NCBI RefSeq assembly: GCF_014650455.1
Contig: NZ_BMUZ01000001.1
Span: 62,001-126,000, forward strand
Origin: Streptomyces xanthochromogenes
GTDB lineage: Bacteria; Actinomycetota; Actinomycetes; Streptomycetales; Streptomycetaceae
Direction of reading: 5' to 3'
Length of the DNA stretch: 64,000 bases
The position numbers and the translations under genes are program-made. Below are positions 1-9,452 of the stretch, piece after piece. How positions within the stretch are numbered: the stretch's first letter is position 1; the number at the start of each line of letters is the position of its first letter. A model generated the notes under the pieces. That model had not been told where the DNA came from. It ran no database searches and saw only the letters and a list, made by a program, of their open reading frames with translations.

Positions 1-189
1 GATCATCGGCAGTTTGTCCTCGGAGAGCCCGACCCCGCGCAGCGACCAGACGTCATGGTGGTTGAGGGAGGCGGCCCGTACGTCGACGAGGGTCCAGCCG
101 GGGCGTACCTCGGGGGCCGGCCGCTCCCCCAACTCAAGGCCGCTGAGCGGCTGGTCACGGTCGATGCGGGCGGCGTATGCGGCGAACAT
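1..189 (-). CDS. Zinc-binding MDR-family dehydrogenase, N-terminal part
   Basis: Only the first 63 codons are present; the gene runs off the left edge. The frame starts at ATG 189-187 and reads MFAAYAARIDRDQPLSGLEL, then a stretch containing VRAASLNHHDVWSLRG. The pattern VDVRAASLNHHD is typical of the N-terminal GroES-like fold of medium-chain dehydrogenases/quinone oxidoreductases, so an NAD(P)H-dependent oxidoreductase is likely. The catalytic zinc ligands and the Rossmann fold lie outside the window, so substrate and cofactor cannot be judged. It lies downstream of the malic enzyme on the same strand, with a hairpin terminator between them, and is therefore probably transcribed separately. 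Confidence 0.75.
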   Translation of the reverse strand, partial: MFAAYAARIDRDQPLSGLELGERPAPEVRPGWTLVDVRAASLNHHDVWSLRGVGLSEDKLPMI

Positions 190-278
190 GGCCCTGACCC
201 TAGAGCGCGCGGCCCGGCCGCCGGAACCTCCCACGGCTGTGACGCCCCGCACGCCGTCGGGGACCGGGAAAACAGCAG

Positions 279-308
279 TGCCGGGCTCCCCCGAAGGGAA
301 CCCGGCAC
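279..308 (-). terminator. Hairpin terminator after the malic enzyme gene
   Basis: An inverted repeat (arms GTGCCGGG-C-TCCC and GGGA-A-CCCGGCAC) begins 26 bp beyond the malic enzyme stop codon. It has no T-run, which is usual for Streptomyces terminators. Confidence 0.65.
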
Positions 309-333
309 GGCAGGTGGAGAAGGACCCGGCCGG

Positions 334-1542
<1,209 letters not shown>

Positions 1543-2159
1543 TGTGTTTTACCCCTTAAGTCTTCATCAGTTGAGGGTGGCCACTCCTTGTTGAGGAGGG
1601 GTGGGCGGACCCGCGTACGTTCCCCGCTGAGGGCGGTTGGCCCGCCCCGCGGGGTGGAGGTACGTACGCGCGGGCGCGCCGCACACGCGCCCTGAGCCCC
1701 GGATGAGGGGTGTAAGGATCCTTCTTACCGGACAGAAGCGTCCGCCGACGAGTCCATTTTGGCTCAGCGGGGACGCACGGTCGCAAGCGGCCTCCGTACC
1801 GTGACACGACTCTTGGTGGGATGTCACGACAAGTCGGCTACGCGGCGCGAAACATGTCCACAACGCGAGATGAACCGAAGGATTTCCGGTCTCCGCGAAC
1901 GCTTTCCGCACATGGTCCGGCCCGGTGCGCCTTGGTGTACCGGCCTTGTGGGCTTCGGGGGGTGACCCGTTATCCGATTTTGACATGGCTGCGACCCTGA
2001 TTTCAGGGGTCCGAATGGCAAGATGCGACTTCACACACGGTTCACACCGCGGTCGTGACACTCGAGGACGCGTGCCCGACCACCGCCCAGGACCTGTGCG
2101 TTCGTCGCCGTACGCACTCCACGGCCACTCCACTCACCACCTGCCGGAGGAACCCGATC
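1543..2159. other. Divergent intergenic region, malic enzyme / ABC importer
   Basis: No convincing gene is seen in these 617 bp. The region must hold the promoters of both flanking transcripts. TTGACA at 1980-1985 could be a -35 box for the rightward ABC operon, but a good -10 at 17 nt is not obvious. The sequence is GC-rich with short imperfect inverted repeats around 1570-1720, and no known riboswitch was recognised. Confidence 0.5.
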
Positions 2160-3122
2160 ATGACCGCAAGCACCACTCGCCGTACGACCGCCCCGAAGTC
2201 CCGGATTGCCGCGGTCGGAGCGATCGCGGTTGCGGGCGCCCTGCTGGTGACCGGCTGCGGTGACCAGACGAAGAAGGGCTCGGCCCCCGAGTCGTCCGGC
2301 GGGGCCTCGAAGTCCGCCCCGCTCTTCTCCAAGCTGCCCGCGAACATCCAGAAGGCCGGCGTCGTCAAGGTCGGTACGGACGCCACGTACGCGCCCATGG
2401 AGTTCAAGCAGGGCGAGACCATCGTCGGCGTCGACCCCGACATCGCCGCGGCCCTCGGCAAGCAGCTCGGCGTGAAGTTCGAGTTCACCAGCGGCACCTT
2501 CGAGACCCTGCTCGGCGCGCTGCCGACCGGCCGCTACGACGCGGTCATGTCCTCGGTGAGCGACACCAAGAAGCGCCAGCAGGGCCTTGACGACAGCGGC
2601 AAGAAGACCGGTACGGGCGTCGACTTCGTCGACTACTACACGGCCAGCACCGGCATCCTGGTCAAGAAGGGCAACCCGGAGGGCATCAAGTCCACCGACG
2701 ACCTGTGCGGCAAGACGATCGCCGTGCAGCGCGGCACCACCTACGAGCAGGCCGCCAAGGACCTCGTCGCCAAGTGCGCGAAGGACGGCAAGGGCAAGCT
2801 CACCGTCGAGGCCTTCTCCAGCGACGCCGAGGCGCAGACCCGCGTCAAGGCCGGCGGCGCCGTGGCCGACCTGAACGACTCCCCCGTCGCCGCGTACATC
2901 GCGAAGACCGCGGGCGGCGGCGCCGACTTCGAGTCGGTGGCCAACCCCTCGGACGCGGGCCCGTTCGGCATCGCGGTGGACAAGAAGAACACCCAGCTGC
3001 GCGACGCCCTCTCCGAGGCCCTCGACGCGATCATCAAGGACGGCTCGTACAAGACGGCCATCGACAAGTGGGGCGGCGCGCAGGGCGCCGTCACCAAGGC
3101 AGCCATCAACGGCGGCTCCTGA
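2160..3122 (+). CDS. Polar amino-acid ABC transporter, substrate-binding lipoprotein
   Basis: This 320-residue solute-binding protein of the glutamate/glutamine/basic amino-acid type captures substrate outside the membrane for the permease and ATPase encoded next. The N-terminus has a basic region, a hydrophobic segment and the lipobox LVTGC, so it is predicted to be lipid-anchored. Family landmarks are VKVGTDATYAPMEF, GVDPDIAAALGKQLGV, GRYDAVMSSVSDTKKR and IAVQRGTTYEQAA. I chose ATG 2160 because GGAGG lies just upstream and the signal peptide starts there; an in-frame start 35 codons earlier would bury the signal peptide. The permease follows after 27 bp. The exact amino acid is not deducible. 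Confidence 0.92.
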   Translation: MTASTTRRTTAPKSRIAAVGAIAVAGALLVTGCGDQTKKGSAPESSGGASKSAPLFSKLPANIQKAGVVKVGTDATYAPMEFKQGETIVGVDPDIAAALGKQLGVKFEFTSGTFETLLGALPTGRYDAVMSSVSDTKKRQQGLDDSGKKTGTGVDFVDYYTASTGILVKKGNPEGIKSTDDLCGKTIAVQRGTTYEQAAKDLVAKCAKDGKGKLTVEAFSSDAEAQTRVKAGGAVADLNDSPVAAYIAKTAGGGADFESVANPSDAGPFGIAVDKKNTQLRDALSEALDAIIKDGSYKTAIDKWGGAQGAVTKAAINGGS

Positions 3123-3149
3123 CCCGCGCACCACTGAAGGGCAGTCGCT

Positions 3150-4082
3150 GTGACTGACAAGCTCGACAAGACTCCGGGGCCGGCGGACGCCGCCCCGGAG
3201 CAGGTCCCGCCGGACATCATCCGCGCCATCCCGGTGCGCCACTACGGCCGCTGGGTCAGCGCCGTAGTGGTCGTCGCCGTGCTCGGCGCACTGGTCTACG
3301 CTTTCGCCCAGGGCAACGTCCGCTGGGCGACCGTCACGGACAAGCTGTTCGACGGCAGCATCCTGACCGGCCTCTGGCACACCATTCTGATCAGCGTGGT
3401 CTCCATGGCCGTGGGTCTGATCCTCGGCGTGCTGTTCGCCGTGATGCGACTCTCGAAGAACCCGGTGACCAGTTCGGTCGCCTGGCTGTACATCTGGTTC
3501 TTCCGCGGCACCCCGGTCTACGTACAGCTGTTGATCTGGTTCAACCTGGCGCTGATCTTCCCGATCCTCAACCTCGGGTTCTACAAGGACTACATGACCG
3601 CGGTCATGACTCCGTTCCTCGCCGCCCTGCTCGGCCTCGGCCTCAACGAGGGTGCGTACATGGCGGAGATCGTCCGGGCCGGCATCCAGTCGGTGGACGA
3701 GGGCCAGACCGAGGCCTCGCACGCGCTCGGCATGACCCAGATGCAGACCATGCGCCGCGTGGTGCTCCCCCAGTCGATGCGGGTGATCATCCCGCCGACG
3801 GGCAACGAGTTCATCAACATGCTGAAGACCTCGTCCCTGGTCGTCGCCGTCCAGTACCAGGATCTGCTGCGCAGCGCCCAGGACGTCGCGGCGACCTCGT
3901 TCGCGGTGATGGAGATGCTCTTCGTCGCGTCGATCTGGTACCTGGCCCTGACCAGTGTGTTCAGCGTCGGCCAGTACTACCTGGAGCGTCGTTTCGCCCG
4001 CGGTTCGCTGCGCTCCCTGCCGCCCACACCGCTGCAGCGCATCAAGTCGAACCTGCTCTCCCTCTCCCACTGGCGGCGGTGA
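3150..4082 (+). CDS. Amino-acid ABC transporter, permease
   Basis: This 310-residue inner-membrane permease belongs to the HisM/GlnP family. After a hydrophilic N-terminus of about 35 residues come several hydrophobic segments, the [13 protein letters not shown] motif and the EAA loop [20 protein letters not shown] that docks on the ATPase. It starts at GTG 3150 with GAAGG upstream. It is the only permease gene in the operon, so the transporter would use a homodimeric channel or borrow a partner. The ATPase gene begins 4 bp after its stop, which implies translational coupling. Confidence 0.93.
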   Translation: MTDKLDKTPGPADAAPEQVPPDIIRAIPVRHYGRWVSAVVVVAVLGALVYAFAQGNVRWATVTDKLFDGSILTGLWHTILISVVSMAVGLILGVLFAVMRLSKNPVTSSVAWLYIWFFRGTPVYVQLLIWFNLALIFPILNLGFYKDYMTAVMTPFLAALLGLGLNEGAYMAEIVRAGIQSVDEGQTEASHALGMTQMQTMRRVVLPQSMRVIIPPTGNEFINMLKTSSLVVAVQYQDLLRSAQDVAATSFAVMEMLFVASIWYLALTSVFSVGQYYLERRFARGSLRSLPPTPLQRIKSNLLSLSHWRR

Positions 4083-4086
4083 CCCC

Positions 4087-4854
4087 ATGACTGCACAACC
4101 GATGGTCAAGGCCGAGGGCGTCCACAAGTCGTTCGGCCCCGCCCACATCCTCAAGGGCATCGACCTGGAGGTGGCCGAGGGCGAGGTGTTCTGCCTGATC
4201 GGCCCCTCCGGCTCCGGCAAGTCGACGTTCCTGCGGTGCATCAACCACCTGGAGCAGATCAACGCCGGGCGCCTCTACGTGGACGGCGAGCTGGTCGGCT
4301 ACCGCCAGAAGGGCGACAAGCTCTACGAGCTGAAGGACAGCGAAGTCGCCCTGAAGCGCCGGGACATCGGCATGGTCTTCCAGCGCTTCAATCTGTTCCC
4401 GCACATGACGGCCGTGGAGAACGTCATGGAGGCGCCGGTCCAGGTCAAGCGCGAGTCGAAGGCGGTGGCCCGCGAGCGGGCCCTGAAGCTGCTCGACCGG
4501 GTGGGCCTCGCCGACAAGGCGGGCAACTACCCGTCGCAGCTCTCCGGCGGCCAGCAGCAGCGCGTGGCGATCGCCCGCGCGCTGGCGATGGACCCGAAGC
4601 TGATGCTCTTCGACGAGCCGACGTCGGCGCTCGACCCCGAGCTGGTGGGCGATGTCCTGGACGTCATGCGCGGTCTCGCCGAGGACGGCATGACGATGAT
4701 CGTGGTCACCCACGAGATGGGCTTCGCGCGCGAAGTCGGCGATTCGCTGGTCTTCATGGACGACGGCGTGGTCGTCGAAGCGGGCCATCCGCGCGATGTC
4801 CTGACGAACCCTCAGCACGACCGGACGAAGTCGTTCCTGTCGAAGGTGCTGTAA
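4087..4854 (+). CDS. Amino-acid ABC transporter, ATP-binding protein
   Basis: This 255-residue cytosolic ATPase of the GlnQ/HisP class powers the importer encoded by the two preceding genes. Visible motifs are Walker [11 protein letters not shown]-loop [10 protein letters not shown], signature LSGGQQQR, Walker [13 protein letters not shown] and the H-loop VVTHEMGFA. Translation most likely starts at ATG 4087; the frame is open further upstream, but that stretch overlaps the permease and lacks family similarity. A strong bidirectional hairpin follows 15 bp after the stop, marking the end of the operon. Confidence 0.95.
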   Translation: MTAQPMVKAEGVHKSFGPAHILKGIDLEVAEGEVFCLIGPSGSGKSTFLRCINHLEQINAGRLYVDGELVGYRQKGDKLYELKDSEVALKRRDIGMVFQRFNLFPHMTAVENVMEAPVQVKRESKAVARERALKLLDRVGLADKAGNYPSQLSGGQQQRVAIARALAMDPKLMLFDEPTSALDPELVGDVLDVMRGLAEDGMTMIVVTHEMGFAREVGDSLVFMDDGVVVEAGHPRDVLTNPQHDRTKSFLSKVL

Positions 4855-4869
4855 GGACCGCATGAACAA

Positions 4870-4901
4870 GGGGGGTTACGGGCCGGCGCCCGTAACCCCC
4901 C
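4870..4901. terminator. Bidirectional terminator between ABC operon and methyltransferase
   Basis: A perfect 13-bp stem (GGGGGGTTACGGG / CCCGTAACCCCCC) with a 6-nt loop, flanked by AA and TT, lies between the convergent ends of the two transcripts. Confidence 0.85.
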
Positions 4902-4912
4902 TTTCCCGTCGG

Positions 4913-5686
4913 CTACTTCAGGGCGAGCAGCAGGGTGTCCGAAGGCGATGCCCAGACCGGGCGGGCCTCGGCGAAACCGGCCGCGCGCAGGGTCTCGGCG
5001 TGCCAGCCCGCGGCGGGCATGTCGCCGTCGGCGTGCTCGCCGTAGATCTCGTACCGCTTGGCGGTCGGCCCGGCGAGGGCCGGGTCCGCGGCCGCGAGCG
5101 CCCACCACTGCGCCCAGTCGAGGGCGCCGCCGGCCTTGGCACGGTCCATCCCGGCATGCCGGTGGGCGCGTTCGGCGGCGTTGATGCGCGGGGTCGCGGG
5201 GTCGATCATGTGGTCGGCGTTCATGAACACGCCCCCGTCCCGGACGAGCCCGGCGACCTGCCCGTAGAGCGCGGCGAGCGGCTCCGCGTGCAGCCAGTGC
5301 AGGGCGGTCGCCGTGAGGACGGCGTCGTAGGAGTCGTACGGGAGCGACTGGACCCAGTGCGGGTCCTTGAGGTCGGCGGCGACGAAGGTGACCCGCTCGT
5401 CCCCCGCGAAGGTGCCCTCGGCGATGGCGAGGAGCGCGGGGTCGAGATCCACCCCGGTACTGACCGCGTCCGGGAACCTCCGGAGGAGCCGGTCCGTAAT
5501 ACTCCCCGTACCGCACGCGAGGTCGAGCACGCGCGGCGCGGGACCGACGCAGGCCTCGACCATGTCGAGCATGACCCGGAAGCGCTCCTCGCGGTCCGGC
5601 ATGTACCACTCCTGCTGCCGGTCCCAGCTGTCCTGCCAGCCCCGCCAGTCGGTGCCCGTTCCGGCCCCAGTGACAGTCTCCGACAC
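4913..5686 (-). CDS. SAM-dependent class I methyltransferase
   Basis: This 257-residue cytosolic methyltransferase has the SAM-binding motif I VLDLACGTGSITDRLL, an acidic residue ending strand 2 (TGVDLDPALL) and a post-motif region with DAVLTATALHWL. It resembles trans-aconitate-type and UbiE-like small-molecule methyltransferases, but the substrate is unknown. I placed the start at GTG 5686 because AGGAGGGAT lies 7 nt upstream; an in-frame TTG 13 codons earlier has no such site. It faces the CGNR zinc-finger gene across a 101-bp region with a perfect palindrome, suggesting shared control. Confidence 0.85.
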   Translation of the reverse strand: MSETVTGAGTGTDWRGWQDSWDRQQEWYMPDREERFRVMLDMVEACVGPAPRVLDLACGTGSITDRLLRRFPDAVSTGVDLDPALLAIAEGTFAGDERVTFVAADLKDPHWVQSLPYDSYDAVLTATALHWLHAEPLAALYGQVAGLVRDGGVFMNADHMIDPATPRINAAERAHRHAGMDRAKAGGALDWAQWWALAAADPALAGPTAKRYEIYGEHADGDMPAAGWHAETLRAAGFAEARPVWASPSDTLLLALK

Positions 5687-5715
5687 CGCGATCCCTCCTA
5701 CACAGCCAGTCTGTA

Positions 5716-5732
5716 ATACCCTCAAAGGGTAT
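5716..5732. promoter_or_regulatory. Palindromic operator candidate between methyltransferase and CGNR gene
   Basis: ATACCCT-CAA-AGGGTAT is a perfect 7-bp inverted repeat with a 3-bp spacer in the divergent promoter region. It lies 30 bp upstream of the methyltransferase start and 56 bp upstream of the zinc-finger protein start. Its position suits a repressor site; the binding protein is unknown, and the adjacent CGNR protein is one candidate. Confidence 0.45.
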
Positions 5733-5787
5733 CCAGCCGTTACTTGTGGACAGCTCAGACCATAGACCGCCGCCGTAAGGACTACAA

Positions 5788-6402
5788 GTGGAACTGGCCT
5801 ATTACTCGGACTACGCCGTGCGCCTGGTCAACACCGAGGAGCCGGCCCGCAACAAGGACGCCCTGACCTCGGTCGAGGCGGTCCGGGACTTGTTCGGCGG
5901 GAACCAGTCCGCGGCCCGCCGGGCGACGGACGCGGACGTGACGCGCTTCCGTTCGGTACGGGCCCGGCTGCGGGCGGTCTTCGAGGCGGCGGACCGGGGC
6001 GAGGAGGTCCAGGCGGTGGACCTGCTGAACTCGCTGCTGCTCGAATTCCCGGTCAGCCCCCAGGTGTCGGGCCACGAGCACCGCGACGACGACGGCCGCC
6101 CGCTGTGGCACATGCACCTCGCCGACCACCCCTCGAACGCGACGGCGGGCTACGCCGCGATCGCCTCCATGGGGCTCGCCTTCCACCTCACGGAATACGG
6201 GGTCGACCGGCTCGGCCTGTGCCAGGCGGCGCCCTGCCGCAACGCCTACCTGGACACCTCGACCAACCGCTCGCGCCGCTACTGCTCGGACCGGTGCGCG
6301 ACCCGGGCCAACGTGGCCGCCTACCGGGCCCGCAAGCGTCTGGAGACCGAGCGGTCCGACAGCACGGGCCTCACCGAGGAGACCGCCCAGGACGCCAGGT
6401 AG
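5788..6402 (+). CDS. CGNR-type zinc-finger, ABATE-domain protein (putative regulator)
   Basis: This 204-residue protein has an N-terminal ABATE-like domain (FPxxNTE-like start YAVRLVNTEEP, then a helical region) and a C-terminal zinc finger of the CGNR family: LCQAAPCRNAYLDTS followed by RRYCSDRCATRANVAAYRAR. The usual CGNR tetrad is CATR here, while the cysteines are kept. Such proteins are regarded as stress-related DNA-binding regulators, which is family knowledge rather than proof. It starts at GTG 5788 with TAAGGA upstream. Its 3' end overlaps the convergent sodX gene by 82 bp. Confidence 0.8.
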   Translation: MELAYYSDYAVRLVNTEEPARNKDALTSVEAVRDLFGGNQSAARRATDADVTRFRSVRARLRAVFEAADRGEEVQAVDLLNSLLLEFPVSPQVSGHEHRDDDGRPLWHMHLADHPSNATAGYAAIASMGLAFHLTEYGVDRLGLCQAAPCRNAYLDTSTNRSRRYCSDRCATRANVAAYRARKRLETERSDSTGLTEETAQDAR

Positions 6403-6746
6403 CCGACCGTGCGCCGGCGCCCCGCCGCCATCGGCCGGTAGCGTCCGCGCACGCGTCCGAGCACGAGGTCGACCGGCACCGCACCGAAGGCCCGGCTGTC
6501 CACGACCTCGTCGTCGGTGTTGTCGCCGAGCACCCACCACCCGCTCTCGCGCAGCTCCATGAGCCGCTTGACGATGAGCAGATCCTGCTGCAGCGGGTGC
6601 CGCAGCACGGCCACGTCGCCGATCCGCAGCTCCGCGCCGTAGTGCACGAGCAGCTGATCCCCGTGCAGCAGCGTGGGAACCATCGAGGTCCCGAGGACCT
6701 CCGCGATCCCCAACGGCACCCTCGGCTCCCGCCCCTCATCCGTCAT
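6321..6746 (-). CDS. sodX: Nickel-type superoxide dismutase maturation protease
   Basis: This 141-residue S26-family peptidase lies divergent from sodN and should remove the NiSOD leader so that His1 of the Ni-hook is exposed. GTSMVPTLLHGDQLLV carries the catalytic Ser21, VKRL gives the general-base Lys60, and GWWVLGDN is the S26 box E. No transmembrane helix is evident, unlike LepB. The last 27 codons run antisense into the CGNR gene, and the catalytic domain ends before that overlap, so the tail may tolerate change. Start ATG 6746-6744. Partnership with sodN rests on adjacency and family. Confidence 0.9.
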   Translation of the reverse strand: MTDEGREPRVPLGIAEVLGTSMVPTLLHGDQLLVHYGAELRIGDVAVLRHPLQQDLLIVKRLMELRESGWWVLGDNTDDEVVDSRAFGAVPVDLVLGRVRGRYRPMAAGRRRTVGYLASWAVSSVRPVLSDRSVSRRLRAR

Positions 6747-6814
6747 ACCTCACCCACCTCCCGGCCACCGGCACCCCGCCGCCGATCCCACGGTACGTTC
6801 CGCCACGAGTCCCG

Positions 6815-6855
6815 GGGTGCCCCTGGACTTTTGACCTAAGCCCATGGGGGCACCC
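6815..6855. promoter_or_regulatory. Inverted repeat in the sodX-sodN divergent promoter region
   Basis: GGGTGCCCC and GGGGGCACCC face each other across about 22 nt that include TTTTGACCTAAG. The repeat sits between the divergent starts. It could be an operator or an mRNA hairpin in the long sodN leader; the regulator is unknown. Confidence 0.35.
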
Positions 6856-6921
6856 GCGAAATCGCGTCTCTCACCGAGTAATGTCCCACCTGAGAAGACG
6901 ATCACGAGGAAGGACAGCTCA

Positions 6922-7317
6922 ATGCTTTCCCGCCTGTTTGCCCCCAAGGTGAAGGTCAGCGCGCACTGCGACCTGCCCTGCGGTGTGTACGACCCGGCCC
7001 AGGCCCGCATCGAGGCGGAGTCGGTCAAGGCCGTGCAGGAGAAGTTCCAGGCCAACGAGGACGCGCACTTCCGTGCCCGTGCCGTGGTCATCAAGGAGCA
7101 GCGCGCGGAGCTCGCCAAGCACCACGTGTCGGTGCTGTGGAGCGACTACTTCAAGCCGCCGCACTTCGAGAAGTACCCGGAGCTCCACCAGCTGGTGAAC
7201 GACACCCTGAAGGCCCTCTCGGCCGCCAAGGCGTCGACCGACCCGGCGACCGGACAGAAGGCGCTCGACCTCATCGCCGAGATCGACCGCATCTTCTGGG
7301 AGACCAAGAAGGCCTGA
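6922..7317 (+). CDS. sodN: Nickel superoxide dismutase
   Basis: This 131-residue precursor of NiSOD dismutates superoxide to oxygen and H2O2 in the cytoplasm, as a homohexamer in characterised Streptomyces enzymes. A 14-residue leader (MLSRLFAPKVKVSA) precedes the nickel hook HCDLPCGVY. After cleavage His1, Cys2 and Cys6 of the mature protein would bind Ni, and mature length is 117, as is typical. ATG 6922 follows GAGGAAGGA; an in-frame start 26 codons upstream would add residues before the leader and is unlikely. The processing peptidase sodX is divergent next door. A strong terminator lies 56 bp after the stop. Confidence 0.97.
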   Translation: MLSRLFAPKVKVSAHCDLPCGVYDPAQARIEAESVKAVQEKFQANEDAHFRARAVVIKEQRAELAKHHVSVLWSDYFKPPHFEKYPELHQLVNDTLKALSAAKASTDPATGQKALDLIAEIDRIFWETKKA

Positions 7318-7373
7318 TCCAGGCCGAGTTCGCAGGCCGGGCGCCTTCGGGCGGCCGAGCACCGGCGAATCGA

Positions 7374-7409
7374 GAAGGGCCCGACCGGGGTTACCCGGCC
7401 GGGCCCTTC
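7374..7409. terminator. Terminator shared by sodN and the convergent kinase-like gene
   Basis: A 16-bp stem with one mismatch (GAAGGGCCCGACCGGG / CCCGGCCGGGCCCTTC) encloses a GTTA loop. The loop contains the TAA stop of the convergent gene, so the hairpin lies inside that gene's 3' end. Confidence 0.8.
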
Positions 7410-7948
7410 CGGCGTTCGCCGCGGCCGGCCCCGATCGTGCGCAGCCACCGCCGTGCCTCGCGCGGAGCCGTGAAGCGCAGGGTGTGCAGCGGGGCGAGGG
7501 CCGGGTCGGTGGTGAGAGCCGTCAGGGCCGCTCTGCGGGGCGCGTACTGGGACCAGGCCCAACGGGCCGGGTGGTCGCCGCGGAACCACTCCCTCAGCGT
7601 CTCGCGGTTGCCGTTGAAGATCCGCTCGCGCAGTACGGTCCTACGCAGCGAGCGGCGCAGCACGCGGGGCATCACGACGTGCCGGGGGTAGTCCAGCCAG
7701 ACCACCGTGTCGGCGCGCTCCCACAGCAGGGGGCGGACATCGGGGGTGCCGTACGAGTCGAGGACCCACGCCGGGGTGGCCGCGATCTCGGCCACCCGGG
7801 CCGCGAAGTCCGGGTCCTGCGCCCAGCCCGGGCCCGCGAAGTGCAAGGCGTCCAGCTCGTGGTACGGCACCCCGAGCCGCTCGCCCAGCTCGTGCGCCAG
7901 GGTGGACTTGCCGGCTCCGGTACTGCCGACCACGAGGATGCGCCGCAT
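7391..7948 (-). CDS. P-loop nucleoside/adenylate-kinase-like ATPase
   Basis: This 185-residue protein resembles DNA topology-modulation FlaR/AAA_17-type kinases. It begins almost directly with Walker [19 protein letters not shown], followed by [11 protein letters not shown] and a lid-like arginine-rich segment [25 protein letters not shown]. It probably phosphorylates a small molecule, but the substrate is unknown. Start ATG 7948-7946: TAGCCT lies 6 nt upstream with no Shine-Dalgarno, suggesting a leaderless mRNA. The stop codon sits in the loop of the sodN terminator. Confidence 0.8.
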   Translation of the reverse strand: MRRILVVGSTGAGKSTLAHELGERLGVPYHELDALHFAGPGWAQDPDFAARVAEIAATPAWVLDSYGTPDVRPLLWERADTVVWLDYPRHVVMPRVLRRSLRRTVLRERIFNGNRETLREWFRGDHPARWAWSQYAPRRAALTALTTDPALAPLHTLRFTAPREARRWLRTIGAGRGERRKGPAG

Positions 7949-8013
7949 CGGGGCAGGCTATCGCGCGCGGAATTCGCTTGGCCGGGCCGGGGCCGGCGCC
8001 TACCGTGGCGCGC

Positions 8014-8634
8014 GTGACGGATCAGACGCGTACGCCCGGGTGTCAGGTGATCGTGCTCAACGGCGGGTCCAGTTCCGGCAAGTCCGGGATCGTCCGGTGC
8101 CTGCAGGCCGTGCTGCCCGGCGCCTGGCTCGCCTTCGGCGTCGACTCTGTGGACGCGGCCATGCCCGCCTCGCTCCGCGGCGAGGGCGGCCTGGAGATCG
8201 GAGCGGACGGCACGGTGACCGTGGGCCCCGACTACCGTCGGCTCTCGGACGCCTGGGCACGCGGGGTGGCCGCGATGGTGCGGGCCGGCGCCCACGTGGT
8301 GCTCGACGAGGTCTTCCTCGACGGCGCCGACGCCCAGAAGCGCTGGCAGCAGGCCCTCGACGGGCTCGACGTGCTCTGGGTCGGGGTGCGCTGCGACCCC
8401 GACACGGCCGCGGGCCGCGAGACCGCCCGTGGCGACCGCGTCCCCGGCATGGCCCGGGGCCAGGCCGAGTCCGTGCACGTGGGGGTGCGGTACGACATCG
8501 AGGTGGACTCGGCCGGTGCGGAGTCCATGGCCTGCGCCCGGCTGATCGCCGAGCGGTACGCCCGGCACGACGGGGAGCCCGCGGTCGGGGCGCGTGACCA
8601 CCGGCACACCGCGGAGGGTCGTCTTCCGGGTTAG
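8014..8634 (+). CDS. Chloramphenicol phosphotransferase-like protein
   Basis: This 206-residue P-loop phosphotransferase belongs to the CPT family. [19 protein letters not shown] is the nucleotide loop; further landmarks are [36 protein letters not shown] and [17 protein letters not shown]. In S. venezuelae the family enzyme phosphorylates chloramphenicol; with no chloramphenicol genes here the real substrate is open. GTG 8014 is chosen because TACCGT (8001-8006) lies 7 nt upstream with TTGGCC (7979-7984) about 16 nt before it, a leaderless-promoter layout. An in-frame start 12 codons earlier is possible. Confidence 0.8.
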   Translation: MTDQTRTPGCQVIVLNGGSSSGKSGIVRCLQAVLPGAWLAFGVDSVDAAMPASLRGEGGLEIGADGTVTVGPDYRRLSDAWARGVAAMVRAGAHVVLDEVFLDGADAQKRWQQALDGLDVLWVGVRCDPDTAAGRETARGDRVPGMARGQAESVHVGVRYDIEVDSAGAESMACARLIAERYARHDGEPAVGARDHRHTAEGRLPG

Positions 8635-8644
8635 GTTCGAGGGC

Positions 8645-9055
8645 ATGGACCCTCTGGAGCCTCCGTACCCGCGGCTTCTCGTCGACCCGTACGAACCGGC
8701 GTTCCGCTTCTACGACGCCGTCCTGCCGGACCTCACCGGCTGCACCCTCGCCCGCGGCAACTCCGCTTCCGGATACGCCAGTTGGGATGCCCCCGACGGC
8801 CGCACCGCGCTCGCGCTGTTCACCCGATCCGCGATGGCCGCCGCGCTCGGCGAGGACCGGATGCCGGGCGGGGGCGCGTCCCTGGTGATCCACATGGCCA
8901 CGCGCGACGCCCTCGACGCCGCGGTCTCGCTGTGCGCGAAGGCGGGCGGCACCGTGGCCGTGCCCGTGCGGGACCTGCCGGAGTGGGGCCCGGGCATGCG
9001 CGCCGCGCACCTCCTGGACCCGGCCGGAAACCTGGTGGAACTCCAGACGTACTGA
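8645..9055 (+). CDS. VOC-family (glyoxalase/bleomycin-resistance fold) protein
   Basis: This 136-residue protein has the two-module VOC layout: LLVDPYEPAFRFYDAVL at the start and HLLDPAGNLVELQTY at the end, the usual DPxGNxxEL signature. Such proteins are metal-dependent lyases, isomerases or drug-binding proteins; nothing here fixes the substrate. TAGGTT (8632-8637) overlaps the stop of the preceding gene and sits 7 nt before ATG 8645, suggesting leaderless expression. A longer in-frame start at 8594 would overlap that gene by 41 bp. Confidence 0.8.
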   Translation: MDPLEPPYPRLLVDPYEPAFRFYDAVLPDLTGCTLARGNSASGYASWDAPDGRTALALFTRSAMAAALGEDRMPGGGASLVIHMATRDALDAAVSLCAKAGGTVAVPVRDLPEWGPGMRAAHLLDPAGNLVELQTY

Positions 9056-9095
9056 CGGCCCCGGGGACACGGGCCGCCTCCGCGAGCCGGCACGG

Positions 9096-9452
9096 TCACG
9101 CGAGGCCGCGCCGCACCAGTCCCACGACCTCGTCCTCGGTCAGTCCCAACTCCCGTGCCTGATCGACCAGTTCCCGCACCTTGAGCATCAGCTCCGCCCG
9201 GCCCCGCGCCCGGGTGTCGTGCACGACGACCGCACCGCGGCCCCGGCGCAGCTCGATCAGGCCCTCGTCGCGCAGCCGCTGGTACCCCCTCAGCACCGTA
9301 TGGACGTTGACCCCGAGCAGATCCGCGAGGGAACGGGCGGACGGGAGGCGTTCGCCCGGGGTCACCTTGCCGTCGGCGATCGCCCCGCGCACCGAGGCCG
9401 CGATCTGGTCGCCGAGCGGCCTCGGCGAGGCGGGGTCCACACGGAAGAGCAT
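9096..9452 (-). CDS. GntR-family (YtrA-type) transcriptional regulator
   Basis: This 118-residue protein consists of a winged helix-turn-helix (residues about 8-75, LGDQIAASVRGAIADGKVTP, GERLPSARSLADLLGVN, TVLRGYQRLRDEGLIELRRG) and a short helical tail. That is the YtrA subfamily, without an effector-binding domain. Its ATG overlaps the stop of the upstream membrane-protein gene (TGATG), so the two are translationally coupled. YtrA-type regulators usually repress the membrane or transport gene beside them. Confidence 0.9.
   Translation of the reverse strand: MLFRVDPASPRPLGDQIAASVRGAIADGKVTPGERLPSARSLADLLGVNVHTVLRGYQRLRDEGLIELRRGRGAVVVHDTRARGRAELMLKVRELVDQARELGLTEDEVVGLVRRGLA

Noticed and set aside
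1700..1740. Riboswitch or attenuator in the malic enzyme leader
   Set aside because: Only short imperfect inverted repeats such as GTAAGGATCC...TTCTTAC are seen, with no match to a known riboswitch core.
2031..4262. Long antisense ORFs opposite the amino-acid ABC operon
   Set aside because: Products are Val/Asp/Arg/Gly-rich shadows of the genuine genes on the other strand.
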